A DNA stretch of 64,000 nt. Source: DATFVA01 sp963815785 (GTDB lineage: Bacteria > Bacteroidota > Ignavibacteria > Ignavibacteriales > Ignavibacteriaceae). The position numbers and the translations under genes are program-made. The DNA is taken from NCBI GenBank assembly GCA_963815785.1, contig CAWFHZ010000005.1, forward strand, positions 62,001-126,000, in the 5' to 3' direction. Under the pieces are notes generated by a model. The model saw nothing but the letters and a program-made list of their open reading frames with translations, was not told where the DNA came from and did not search any database. Positions 7,859-17,202 of the stretch are shown here, in pieces (positions within the stretch are counted from its first letter, which is position 1; each line of letters opens with the position of its first letter).

Positions 7859-10498
7859 TCACATATTCAACCAATACGTCATCTTAATTAAAAAAATATT
7901 ATCCGGATGAAGATCGGTTAGATTTGTAAATACTTTTCCGAATTGAAATTCGGGATCGTTGTATGATTCGCTTCTCGTCTGTGTCCATACAAAATAAACA
8001 ACTGATCCCGGCAGGTATTCCCATCTTAGAACAGCATTTCCTCTTAACGAAACAAATTTAAAATCATTATCACCAAGGTCTACTGATTCAGCAGGTCCGT
8101 TACCATCGGGATCAGCTAAATGTGTTTCTTTATTATATGTGGAGCCGTTTTCACCATAAACGTTAAAATTATAAGTCCCGGGTTCTGCAAGTTCTTTATA
8201 TCTTGCGTACTTTCCCGTTGAGATGAGCGGCTGCGCATAAAACTGCAGACTCAGATTAGGAGTGAACGTCCAGTTAAGTCTTATGCCTGCAGATAAAGTA
8301 GTCTGATCAAGTTCTCCGAAAACATATCTCTTTCCGTAAGTTACATTTGCAAGCGGATCTGTAAAAGTATCAATGTACTGAGAGTTATCAATATTTTTAC
8401 TGTAATTAGGACTAATGCTTATAAGTACATTTGCCACAGGACGGTAATCAACTCCAACACTTACTCCCCAGTTTTTAGAATTATTCTCCTGTGTATATGA
8501 ATTATAACCTGCACTAAAAACAAAATTATTCCTTGTATCTGTATTAGCATAAATATCAAACTGGTAACCGGGCAGATTAAGCATAACCGGTCCGCCGCGT
8601 GTTCCCCTGTCATTTATTGTACGTGGATTATAAGCACCGTCCATACTTATATCAAAATAATTCAGGGTCGTCATATTCATAAAGGAAAAAAATCCCTGCC
8701 AGTTTATCTGTCCGTCAAAATTGTAACTTCTGAAAACGGCACCGCCAAGCTGAAGCGAACGATACCAATCTGTTGGTTCTCTCCAGTTATAACCGGAAAC
8801 AAAATGATAGTTAATAAGATTCGTTCTCCACAAAAATCCAAGATCATTTACATCAAAGCCGGGAGAAAGAACTCCAAGCGCAGTATTAAGAAACACATTT
8901 CCTTTCTGCTTATTTATTGTAAGTCTTCCGGCATAACCCGAAAGTGAAGTTGCTGTGCTGTCGAGTTTAAGAATTTTAGAATCAGGTCTCTGGAAATAAT
9001 GCTGAGAATTCTGCTGAAGATCGAGAATACGCTGCTGCGTTCCGGCGACATAACTCATTCCTCCCCACCCCGTTAAAACCCACTCTTTATCGCCATCAAG
9101 AAATGTCCATCCATCAATTCCGCCTGTGTAAGCTCCGCTATTAATTTCATCTTTCAGCCGGTTATCTTTAAAAAATCTTTTTGTTATTGTTGAAATAAAG
9201 CCGAGTCCCTGGGCACCTTCATTTATATCTTTCTGTGCACGGAATATTCCGTAATAGCTGAGCGGTTCAACTTCTGCACTTGACCTGTTTTTATTTATTG
9301 ATAAGTCCGCATATTCCCTTTGAGTAACTGCCTGTATTACACCGAGATTTATATTATCATCAATTTTACCTGTCAGCTTTGCCGCCCCAAGGATGTGGGT
9401 TCCGTCGGGGTAATTTGTGTAATCCGCATCAGGAGTGCTGCCCTGCGGGGTTCTGCCTATCCTCCTGCTGTAAAAGAAATCAGGACTTCCCCAGTTAAAG
9501 CCCCAGTTGCTTCTTGAACCGCCGTAACCAAAATTGAATATACTTGAACCTTCTACAAAGAAAGGTCTTTTCTCATCATAAAACGTTTCAACATCACTTA
9601 AATTAATTACAGCAGGATCAATTTCTACCTGACCAAAATCAGGATTGATTGAAGCATTGAGAGTAAGATTAGAACCTATACCATATTTGACATCTGCACC
9701 GAAACCTGCTGTGTATTTCGATCCATTGTTAAAAGGATCGTTCAAATCGTGTGCAGTATAAGAAGCTTTTGAAGTAACATAAGGAAGTATCTCAAGCTGG
9801 TCGGCAGGTTTGACATTTTTTATTCCGTTTAGGTTTGCAAATCGGGAGACGAAACCGCTTTCATTTTTCGGAATATATACTAAATAGTCTCTCTCGTGAT
9901 TTCGTGCTATGTCGCGTTTAAAATCTATTCCCCATGTTTGAATGTTATCCGATTTAAATTTTAATTGTGAGAAAGGAATTTTTATCTCTGCCGTCCAGCC
10001 TTCTTTATCAATTTTAGCTTTGCCTTCCCAGACACCATCCCAGGTAATATCATCCCACTCATCGTTGTACAGAACGCCGTCTGTTAAAGTGCCTGCCGCG
10101 GTAATTCCAAAATAGTTTCCTGATCTCTTATCATTGTAGGAATCAATATAAACTGTAAAGCGGTCGGAGTTGCTGTTTTCATCTCTCCTTACAAGATTTG
10201 CATAAATTGAATCGGGAGAAGAATCATACATTCTTGCCGCGATATATAATGCCTGATCATCGTACGCAATCCAGACAATTGTTTTTTCAGTGGGAGTTTT
10301 TCCTTCGTTAGGATCAAGCTGAGTAAATCCTGAAACATAATCTGAAGTTTTCCATACATTTTCATTAAGCAAACCATCTATCTTAACCAGCTGATCAGTT
10401 CTGACAGCAAAAATATTTTTTTCAGGTTTGTTTTCAGAGTATCCAAACTTTATTACTACAACAGACAAAAAAATAATTACGTATAACTTTCTTTTCAT
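7859..10498 (-). CDS. DUF5916 outer-membrane barrel protein with N-terminal CBM9-like domain
   Basis: Secreted 879-residue protein with a signal peptide (residues 1-21). An N-terminal carbohydrate-binding-family-9-like beta-sandwich covers about residues 30-215 (VKIDGLLNENVWKTSD, ALYIAARMYDSSPDS, DRFTVYIDSYNDKRSGNYFG, WTAEIKIPFSQL). The rest is a large DUF5916-type beta-barrel with repeated aromatic/alternating strands and a terminal aromatic-rich strand. Family proteins are frequent in Bacteroidota and related phyla and are proposed outer-membrane proteins of unknown function. It is the last gene of the ECF sigma operon (sigma, anti-sigma, DUF4097, this gene), 29 bases after the DUF4097 gene, so it is a likely target or effector of that envelope-responsive sigma factor. 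Confidence 0.85.
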   Translation of the reverse strand: MKRKLYVIIFLSVVVIKFGYSENKPEKNIFAVRTDQLVKIDGLLNENVWKTSDYVSGFTQLDPNEGKTPTEKTIVWIAYDDQALYIAARMYDSSPDSIYANLVRRDENSNSDRFTVYIDSYNDKRSGNYFGITAAGTLTDGVLYNDEWDDITWDGVWEGKAKIDKEGWTAEIKIPFSQLKFKSDNIQTWGIDFKRDIARNHERDYLVYIPKNESGFVSRFANLNGIKNVKPADQLEILPYVTSKASYTAHDLNDPFNNGSKYTAGFGADVKYGIGSNLTLNASINPDFGQVEIDPAVINLSDVETFYDEKRPFFVEGSSIFNFGYGGSRSNWGFNWGSPDFFYSRRIGRTPQGSTPDADYTNYPDGTHILGAAKLTGKIDDNINLGVIQAVTQREYADLSINKNRSSAEVEPLSYYGIFRAQKDINEGAQGLGFISTITKRFFKDNRLKDEINSGAYTGGIDGWTFLDGDKEWVLTGWGGMSYVAGTQQRILDLQQNSQHYFQRPDSKILKLDSTATSLSGYAGRLTINKQKGNVFLNTALGVLSPGFDVNDLGFLWRTNLINYHFVSGYNWREPTDWYRSLQLGGAVFRSYNFDGQINWQGFFSFMNMTTLNYFDISMDGAYNPRTINDRGTRGGPVMLNLPGYQFDIYANTDTRNNFVFSAGYNSYTQENNSKNWGVSVGVDYRPVANVLISISPNYSKNIDNSQYIDTFTDPLANVTYGKRYVFGELDQTTLSAGIRLNWTFTPNLSLQFYAQPLISTGKYARYKELAEPGTYNFNVYGENGSTYNKETHLADPDGNGPAESVDLGDNDFKFVSLRGNAVLRWEYLPGSVVYFVWTQTRSESYNDPEFQFGKVFTNLTDLHPDNIFLIKMTYWLNM

Positions 10499-10527
10499 AA
10501 TTTCTCCGGTTCGCCTGGTAAACTATA

Positions 10528-11646
10528 TTATTTCATTTTTCTGATTTTTATATCTCCGGAAATCGTTTCAATCTCAATATCACTACCACCGCCATTTATT
10601 ATATAAACTGTTCTAAGCGAATGCGAACTTTTATCTTCTGTATTTACTTTGAAGTCGGAGGTTATAGGATGCCGGTCATTATCATCGCCCCACTGCTCGT
10701 AGTTGCGCACTTTAGCAGTGATTGTAGCTTTAGCATCACCCGGAACATATAATGTAATGCTGCCGTTTCCGGATTTTATTTTACTCCCGGATTTTCCATC
10801 AGGTTTTAATTCTACATAGACATCGCCGCTTCCAGTTACACAACTGACCCCGCCGGATATTCCTTTTAATGATAAGTTCCCGCCGCCTGTTGTTACATTT
10901 GTTTTCCCTACAGATTCGCTAACAGAAATATTTCCGCCGCCTGTTGTTACTGTTGTAGTACTCGAAACATTTTTAACCTCTACATTACCGCCACCTGTAG
11001 TTACTGTAAATATTCCTCCCACGTTTCCTGCCTGTACATTACCGCCGCCCGTCTGAATTTTAAGACCTTTGCTGACATTAAAAACCACTATGTTACCGCC
11101 ACCTGTATTAAGATTTGCTTCACCGGAGATTGTTCCAATCTGTAAGTCACCCCCGCCACTGCTGATTGAAGCATCACCGTTTATATTTCCTGTTGCAACT
11201 TCACCACCAGCAGTATTTAGTTCAGCATTGCCTTGTATGTCTTTCGTTTCAATATCACCGCCGGCTGTTGAGAGTTCAACTTTCCCACTTATATTTCCTG
11301 TTATCTTTACATTACCGCCGTCAGTGTCAAGATCAAGATTTATTGATGAAGGTACGGAAACGGTAATATCTTCATTTTCATAATCTCCATCGGAAGTAAT
11401 AGTTAAAGTATTCCCATTTTGTACAAACCTGAACGATGAATAATCTCCATCTTCATCATATTTTATAATAACCTCGTCACTGCTGGTTGGATTTATGGTT
11501 ATGTCGCCGTAGTCAAGACTGACAACCAGCTGCCCGCTTTTCCCGAGATTGAAAGTTTTTTCTTTCTGGTTCTGTGCATGAGAAACTGTAATACCCAGAA
11601 GTATAAAGAATGCAATTACTAATAATTTTATTTTATAGTTTTTCAT
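10528..11646 (-). CDS. DUF4097 family beta-repeat protein
   Basis: Secreted protein of 372 residues with a signal peptide (1-24, ending SHAQ). The centre, residues about 121-282, is nine consecutive 18-residue repeats with the consensus G-x-x-x-[LV]-x-T-[GA]-G-G-[ND]-[VI]-x-x-x-[ND]-[IV]-[SG], preceded by one degenerate copy. This is the DUF4097 'putative adhesin' pattern, expected to fold as a stacked parallel beta-solenoid. Function is not established. Related proteins are often next to ECF sigma/anti-sigma pairs, as here: it follows the anti-sigma gene by one base and precedes the DUF5916 barrel. It probably resides in the periplasm or on the surface. Confidence 0.83.
   Translation of the reverse strand: MKNYKIKLLVIAFFILLGITVSHAQNQKEKTFNLGKSGQLVVSLDYGDITINPTSSDEVIIKYDEDGDYSSFRFVQNGNTLTITSDGDYENEDITVSVPSSINLDLDTDGGNVKITGNISGKVELSTAGGDIETKDIQGNAELNTAGGEVATGNINGDASISSGGGDLQIGTISGEANLNTGGGNIVVFNVSKGLKIQTGGGNVQAGNVGGIFTVTTGGGNVEVKNVSSTTTVTTGGGNISVSESVGKTNVTTGGGNLSLKGISGGVSCVTGSGDVYVELKPDGKSGSKIKSGNGSITLYVPGDAKATITAKVRNYEQWGDDNDRHPITSDFKVNTEDKSSHSLRTVYIINGGGSDIEIETISGDIKIRKMK
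10801..11286 (-). repeat. Nine tandem 54-bp (18-residue) repeats in the DUF4097 gene
   Basis: Each unit has a GGG[ND]-centred motif at a strict 18-residue interval, visible in DNA as recurring antisense ccgccgcctgttgttac-like blocks. Units in the middle (TTGGGNVEVKNVS, TTGGGNISVSES, TTGGGNLSLKGIS) are the most alike. Strict spacing with sequence drift suggests internal duplication maintained by a solenoid fold. Confidence 0.85.
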
Positions 11647-11647
11647 T

Positions 11648-12613
11648 TTAGTTATTCTCCTTAAGAACTGTTTTAGCCTGGTAACGAATGTAATTATTAT
11701 TATCCTGTTTCATCTTTTCTCTGAATACGGAAAGATCTGCAGGACTGAATTCGCTGCCGGTTTTATTTGCCTCAACCAGTCTGTTCATCGCTTCGATTCT
11801 CATTCCGGACGAAGAATCATTTTGAAGAACGTATATCATGGTTTTTTTAATCTGATCATCATAATTGAATTTTTTAAGAAGTTTCATAGCTTCAAGTCTG
11901 ACTCCCTGATTGTTATCAAACTTAACAACTGAAAGCAGAGCATTTTTAATTTCACTGTCGGGCTGTTCCTGTTTACTTGAATTAATAAGATTGATCGTGT
12001 TAAGTCTGGTTCCGGGGTTATCTTCATTTAACATTGAGTATAAAAGAACATTCTGAACCTGGGGATCATTTATTTTACCTTTTATGTGCATCGGTTTTAC
12101 AGCATCAAATGTAAAATCTACAGTTCCGTCCGCTGCATTTTTATTAATAAAACGAATGTTGCTTATTTTAGTTTCACCGGAAAGTACTGCCTGCTGATTT
12201 TTGTTCTGAGGTTGAGGATTCTCAAGTGAGTAATGCATTGTGCCGGCAGAATTAAAAAGAAGATACCCGATGAACACACCTATTATTAAAACTGAAAGTG
12301 CTGCAGCAGCTAACTGAGGAGTAAGGAAGAATGATGAGGAAAACATTCCATTCAATTTCTGAAAAAAAGCTGGGTGCGTTATTTCTTTTCTGAGATTTGA
12401 TTGAAGTTGATTTCTTGCCTGTTTTAAAAGATTTTCATCCGGTTCGGGGAGTTTATCCTGCATCAAGGAATCTTTTAACACTTTAGCCGAATTAAATTCT
12501 GAGCGGCACAAGTCACAATTTTTCAAATGTTCTTCGAGCTCAATCTTCTCCCTGCTGTTTATTTCACCAAAGAAATATTCATCTATCAGGTTTTTATATT
12601 TTTTGTGATTCAT
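11648..12613 (-). CDS. Anti-sigma factor with zinc-finger, TM segment and periplasmic HEAT-like repeats
   Basis: Membrane-bound anti-sigma factor, 321 residues. The N-terminal ~45 residues form a zf-HC2/ZAS domain with H-x3-C-x2-C (HLKNCDLC), which should bind the cognate ECF sigma factor. A single TM helix lies near residues 100-120 (LAAAALSVLIIGVFIGYLLF). The C-terminal half is unusual: repeated helical units spaced about 34-38 residues apart (GTRLNTINLIN, GVRLEAMKLLKKF, GMRIEAMNRLVEA, YIRYQAKTVLKEN), which look like HEAT-type repeats located outside the membrane and could be the sensor. It follows the sigma gene by 19 bases. It could alternatively be classified only as 'zf-HC2 and HEAT domain protein', but the role is well supported by context. 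Confidence 0.85.
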   Translation of the reverse strand: MNHKKYKNLIDEYFFGEINSREKIELEEHLKNCDLCRSEFNSAKVLKDSLMQDKLPEPDENLLKQARNQLQSNLRKEITHPAFFQKLNGMFSSSFFLTPQLAAAALSVLIIGVFIGYLLFNSAGTMHYSLENPQPQNKNQQAVLSGETKISNIRFINKNAADGTVDFTFDAVKPMHIKGKINDPQVQNVLLYSMLNEDNPGTRLNTINLINSSKQEQPDSEIKNALLSVVKFDNNQGVRLEAMKLLKKFNYDDQIKKTMIYVLQNDSSSGMRIEAMNRLVEANKTGSEFSPADLSVFREKMKQDNNNYIRYQAKTVLKENN

Positions 12614-12632
12614 TTTTTTCTCTCTTTAACTT

Positions 12633-13208
12633 TTAAGCATAATAAATATCTGCCAGCTGAGTCCGCATTTTTCTGACTGCATCGAATAAATATTTTTTAA
12701 TAGTTCCTTCACCGCATTGAAGCATCTCTGCAATTTCCTTCAGTTTATAGCCTTCATAATGTTTTAACATAAAAATCATTTTCTGTCTTGGAGATAAAGA
12801 CTCAAGTGCTTCGGTTATATGTTCAGAAATCTCCACACTGTTGATTACCCTGTCAGGATCAGGTTCTTCATCAATTAATTCTATCGCCGTGTTCATCTTT
12901 TCATTTTCCTCAGAGGGATTAATTGAAACAAATTCTCTTCTGTTTGATTTTATTTTATATGTGAGACAAACATTCGTTACAATCCTGTAAAGCCACGTGG
13001 AAAATTCACTTTTAAATTGAAATTTTTTTAATCCACGGAATACCCTGATGAAAACATCCTGGTAAATATCTTTTGCATCATCTTCATTTTTAACATATTT
13101 CATTGCAAGTGCCAGTACTTTTTTGTCATACTTATAAATAAGCTCTTCAAAAGCTGAAATGTTTCCATTCTGCGCTCGTATTATTAATTCAGTTTCCTGT
13201 TGAGTCAT
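12633..13208 (-). CDS. ECF-type RNA polymerase sigma factor
   Basis: Group 4 (extracytoplasmic function) sigma factor of 191 residues. Region 2 is at residues ~12-85 (FEELIYKYDKKVLALAMKYV, DAKDIYQDVFIRVFRGL, FSTWLYRIVTNVCLTY), and region 4 at ~130-185 (LSPRQKMIFMLKHYEGYKL, then the helix-turn-helix EIAEMLQCGEGTIKKYLF). It is the first gene of a four-gene minus-strand operon with its anti-sigma factor, so it is likely held at the membrane and released by an envelope signal. Autoregulation is probable, but no recognisable ECF promoter could be confirmed in the 197-base upstream gap. Confidence 0.92.
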   Translation of the reverse strand: MTQQETELIIRAQNGNISAFEELIYKYDKKVLALAMKYVKNEDDAKDIYQDVFIRVFRGLKKFQFKSEFSTWLYRIVTNVCLTYKIKSNRREFVSINPSEENEKMNTAIELIDEEPDPDRVINSVEISEHITEALESLSPRQKMIFMLKHYEGYKLKEIAEMLQCGEGTIKKYLFDAVRKMRTQLADIYYA

Positions 13209-13405
13209 TAATCTTTCCGTTACTGTTTGTTTAGACTAAGTGCAACAATAAAAGGTTGGTATCAACCGAGGAAAAAATACTTATTAATCGCATGAAAGGA
13301 TTAGTTGATTTGATGAACGAGAAAATTTAAGGATGGATGGAAGGCTGAATTTTAAATTGTACAATACTATATGAAATTTTCAACACTAACTATGCTTGCC
13401 GCAGG

Positions 13406-15231
13406 TCAGCGATAAATTTTATAGATCAGGCATTTACCGGGAGGAATTAAAATATGAATTTTCCCCAGGTCTGTTGAACTGCCGGAGGAACTCCCTTCTT
13501 CGCCCGAAAGTAATTCTGTGAAAAGAATTTTTTGTGAATCAACAGGAACATCAAATTCATCTTTTTCTTTTCCTGTATTAAAAGCAGCTATAACTTTTTC
13601 ATTTTTGTAAGTTCTTTCAAAAGCAAAGGATGCTTTATCATTATTTGAATAGATGAACTTTATATCACCGAGACTTAAAGCTTTACTGCTGTTATGAATT
13701 GAAATAACTTTTTTATAAAAATCCAGGAGATCTTTATTCTGTCCAACTTTATATCTGCCTAATCCTTTTTTAAATCCTGAAGCCCGAGTAATTACTTCAT
13801 CATCATATTTTAATTCATTCCAAATCATTGGTTTTCTATCGTGCGGATCATCTGCACCCCACATTCCGACTTCATCGCCATAATATATCATCGGTGCACC
13901 ACGGTAGGTCATTTGAAAAGCAGCAATCAATTTTTGTTTTTCATAATCTGCTTTAGATGGTTTGCCGGGATTATAGTTTGGATTTCCTGCATTTCCCTCG
14001 CTGTCATATTTACGATCGGGATTTGCAATCATTGAGGAAATCCGTTCTGTATCATGACTATCAACAAGATTCTGAAGAACAAATAAATTCTTCTCGGGAT
14101 ATTCTTTATCTATTTCTTTAAGTTCTTTTATAAATTCAGAAACTGTAATTTTTGTTTTCTCAGCAACAAAAAAACTATTAACAGCAAAAGCAAAATTGTA
14201 ATTCATCAATCCATCAAAAACTCCATGGTCTAGAAATAAAATCAGGAGAGAGTTCCCATAATTCTCCTATAATTAATGCTTCAGGATTTACTGATTTAAC
14301 TAATTTACTCCAGTCACGCCAGAATCCTAAAGGAACGTCCCTTGCAACATCCAGTCTCCAGCCGTCAATACCATCGGAAGGATTACTATCATTATCAGGA
14401 TCCATCCATCTTTTGGTTGCATAAAAAATATATTGTTTAGGTCCCGGTGCCAGGTCATTTTCAGTTCTGTTAAACTGGGGAAGTGATTTGGAATTCCACC
14501 ACCCCTGAAAATTAAATTCATTCTCCGGAGTCTTGGGATCATCAAAAGATTTTATCTGGTACCAGTCTCTGTATTTTGAGTCAGCGCCATTTTTGATAAT
14601 ATCCTGAAAAGCCCAGAACTGAATCCCGGTATGATTGAAAACCCCGTCGATAATTATCCGCATTCCTCTTTTATGAACTTCTTCAATAAGCTTTAGAAAT
14701 AATTTATCTGCAGAAGTCCACTGCCAGGTTTTAGGATCATCAGGGATTTCATTAATTAATAATTTCTTTGTCGCCTTCAGGATCAGGTCCAAAATTAATA
14801 TCAATATGATGGTAAGTTGAACCATCATATTTATGAAGTGAAACAGCATCGAATATTGGATTAAGATAAATACCGCCGACTCCGAGATCTTTAAGATAAT
14901 CAAGATGATCAATTATGCCCTGGAGATCGCCTCCGTATCTTCTATTATAAATGCTGCTACCAGAATTTCTTTTAGAATTGTTATTTAAATCAGTCTGTTC
15001 AAACCAGTTGCTAGTCCATCTTGTAATTTTCCAGTTTCCGGGTTTTCTTTTAGAATTTATAAATACTTTATCGGCTGTTGGATCATTTAAAGTATCCCCG
15101 TTTGCAAATCGCTCCGGGAAAATCTGGTACCAGACAATACCTTCAGCCCAATCTGGAAAGTCGTTTTGAGAAAAGTTTATCTTTGTGAAAAGAATAAAAA
15201 TTAACAGAGTAAAGAATACTGACATTTTCAT
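13406..15231 (-). CDS. Glycoside hydrolase family 13 alpha-amylase, split by two frameshifts
   Basis: Secreted amylase/neopullulanase-like enzyme (signal peptide residues 1-21). It appears as three frames (15231-14752, about 14770-14214, 14241-13406). Removing one base near 14752-14766 and one near 14228-14238 yields a continuous 607-residue protein. All GH13 motifs are intact: region I DGVFNHTG, region II GWRLDVARDVP (nucleophile Asp), region III IIGELWE (acid Glu), region IV NLVDSHDTE. The N-terminal WYQIFPERFANGD is typical of maltodextrin-acting members. The join points read GDKEII-NEIPDDPKTW and SPDFIS-DHGVFDGLMNY. Intact catalysis with damage only at A/T runs favours sequencing indels over decay. 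It lies two bases after an RmlD-like gene. Confidence 0.85.
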
Positions 15232-15232
15232 T

Positions 15233-16147
15233 TTAAAGAGAGAGTTCTTTTTTCATTTTTGCAAGCGACTCAATAATTGAATGCGGTTTATAACCTAATT
15301 CTGTTTCTGCTTTCAAAATAATTAACCCGGATTTAAGAGGTCTTGGTGCCGGCTGATGTAATTCAGCTGTGGTAATTGGAAAAATTTTACTTTTATCAAG
15401 ATTGAAATATTCAGCAATTTTCATTGTAAAATCATAACGATTCAAAAATTCTTTCCCGCCGATATTATAAATCCCGAATTTTTTAAATTCAATCACTTTA
15501 CTGATTGCCTGTACAAGATCATCAATAAATGTAGGATTATTAACCTGGTCGGTTACGATTCTTATTTCATTTCCGGCTCTAACAGAATTAACAACCCATC
15601 TCACAAAATCGGGGCGACTATTATAGGCAACTCCATATAAAACATTAGTTCTTAAAATAGTATTATAAGTTCCGCTTATACGCAAAACATTTTCACTTGC
15701 CAGTTTTGTTCTTGCGTAATAACCAAGTGGATTAGGATTATCTTTTTCAGAATATGGTCCCCGTTTACCATCAAAAATATAATCAGTTGAAATATGAACA
15801 ATGTGTGAATCAATTACACGTGAAACTTCCGCAATATATTCAACACCTTTAACATTAGTTTTCCAGGCTTGTTCACGTTCCGTTTCACTCTTATCAACAT
15901 TTGTATATGCAGCGGCATTTATAATAACATCCGGATAAAAATCATATACAAGATCTTTAACTTCCTCCCTGCGGGTTAAATCAATCTTCCTGTAATCGGT
16001 TCCTTCAAAAACCGGCTCTTCTTCAATAGAACATGCAAGTAATTGGATGCCGGACTGATCACTGTAAAACTCTACCAGTCTTTGTCCAAGCATTCCGTTT
16101 GCCCCGAAGACAAGAATTCTTTTTTTAATTATATCGTGTGAGAACAT
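15233..16147 (-). CDS. dTDP-4-dehydrorhamnose reductase-like NAD(P)-dependent oxidoreductase (RmlD family)
   Basis: Extended short-chain dehydrogenase of the RmlD_sub_bind family, 304 residues. It has the Rossmann glycine motif FGANGMLGQ near residues 14-22, the NAAAYTNVDKSE motif typical of RmlD, HISTDYIFDG, and the catalytic Tyr-x3-Lys in GYYARTKLASE. RmlD makes dTDP-L-rhamnose for surface polysaccharide, but the rest of the pathway (RmlABC) is absent here, so the exact substrate is uncertain. Its start overlaps the end of the upstream PfkB kinase by 23 bases, and the amylase follows two bases after the stop, so all three are likely cotranscribed. Confidence 0.82.
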   Translation of the reverse strand: MFSHDIIKKRILVFGANGMLGQRLVEFYSDQSGIQLLACSIEEEPVFEGTDYRKIDLTRREEVKDLVYDFYPDVIINAAAYTNVDKSETEREQAWKTNVKGVEYIAEVSRVIDSHIVHISTDYIFDGKRGPYSEKDNPNPLGYYARTKLASENVLRISGTYNTILRTNVLYGVAYNSRPDFVRWVVNSVRAGNEIRIVTDQVNNPTFIDDLVQAISKVIEFKKFGIYNIGGKEFLNRYDFTMKIAEYFNLDKSKIFPITTAELHQPAPRPLKSGLIILKAETELGYKPHSIIESLAKMKKELSL

Positions 16148-17009
16148 CTTTTTTCAAATTCTTAAAATCATCAAAATTTTTGTATCCGGCAGCGCAACCA
16201 CCAGCCGTAACAGCTTCCTTCAGAGCCTTATCAGCAGCTCTGTTTTTAATATAACTATAAAAAAATACTGCCCCAAAAACATCTCCAAGCCCGACCTGGT
16301 TCTTAACATCAAGAGAAATTGCAGGCAGCACATCAAATTTTATTTTTGAATTTTCTTTATAATAAACGGCTGCTCCGTTGATGCCTTTTGTTTCAAGTAG
16401 AAGTTTTACTCCCCTGTTTAAAATAAATTTTATTATCTCAGTTTTGTTCTCAGAATCAACAAGTGTGAAAAGTTCCCGGTTGTTAACCTGAAGTATATCA
16501 ATATATTCTATCCATTTTTCAAACTCAGGAATAATCCTGAATTCACGTTTCATATCTTTATTTAATCCGCGTGAAAATGTATGCACATCAAAATAAATTA
16601 TACCTTTATAATTCTTTCTTATCTCTTTCATCTTTTCTAATGATAAATCAAAACCTGTTACCATATTTACAAGTATTCCATCAAACTTATTTAGATTTGA
16701 AGTATCGATTGCTAAACCGCCTGTGATATTTTCATAAATTTCTTCGCGTTCTTTATTATCGAAAATGTTAAGTCTTACTTTTGGGATAACATCTGTATAG
16801 TTAAGATAGTCAGGTTTCACTTTGCTGTACAAACCTTTAAAGAGTCCATTGCTTTTTTCAAATGAAGTACACAGATAAATTTCATCTTCATCCTCTTTAT
16901 AATTCTGAAGTGCAGAAACCGAATAATAAATTCCGCCCGGTTTAACTATATGATCGTTTTTATAATAAATATGATCTTCAACAGACTGACCGATTAACAG
17001 TAATTTCAT
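16125..17009 (-). CDS. PfkB family carbohydrate kinase
   Basis: Ribokinase-like sugar or nucleoside kinase of 294 residues. The C-terminal catalytic signature is QVGLGDVFGAVFFYSY, with the catalytic base Asp in G-L-G-D and an anion hole formed by the preceding glycines. A GGIYYSVSALQN stretch at residues ~25-36 corresponds to the usual GG[N] substrate-binding motif. The N-terminus is short and many positions differ from ribokinase, so the substrate cannot be named. It heads a minus-strand unit with the RmlD-like reductase and GH13 amylase, suggesting sugar metabolism or glycan precursor supply. Confidence 0.8.
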   Translation of the reverse strand: MKLLLIGQSVEDHIYYKNDHIVKPGGIYYSVSALQNYKEDEDEIYLCTSFEKSNGLFKGLYSKVKPDYLNYTDVIPKVRLNIFDNKEREEIYENITGGLAIDTSNLNKFDGILVNMVTGFDLSLEKMKEIRKNYKGIIYFDVHTFSRGLNKDMKREFRIIPEFEKWIEYIDILQVNNRELFTLVDSENKTEIIKFILNRGVKLLLETKGINGAAVYYKENSKIKFDVLPAISLDVKNQVGLGDVFGAVFFYSYIKNRAADKALKEAVTAGGCAAGYKNFDDFKNLKKDVLTRYN

Positions 17010-17142
17010 TGCATAAACAAAAGATTAAAAATAACTTAATAAACTTACTTTATTATTTCATTTTCAGAAAAAGCAATTTCAATAAAAATGGGACCTGGAA
17101 TACATACGATTTTATTGAATTCAATATTCTTAAATTTTATTT

Positions 17143-17150
17143 TATATTTG
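17143..17150 (+). promoter_or_regulatory. Candidate Bacteroidota-type -7 element upstream of bshA
   Basis: TATATTTG matches the TAnnTTTG -7 consensus of Bacteroidota primary sigma promoters, 53 bases before the bshA start. A TTG that could act as -33 lies 25 bases upstream, a little farther than usual. Confidence 0.35.
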
Positions 17151-17202
17151 TCGGATAAACCGGGATATAGATAAAATAATTCATATTACAGAATAGGAAA
17201 GC

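Noticed and set aside
11069..11383. Long plus-strand open frames opposite the DUF4097 repeats
   Set aside because: They are antisense shadows produced by the repetitive Gly codons; the proteins are Pro/Ser low-complexity with no start signal.
13406..15231. Three separate amylase-related genes
   Set aside because: The three frames carry complementary GH13 motifs in the right order and rejoin to 607 residues with two one-base corrections.
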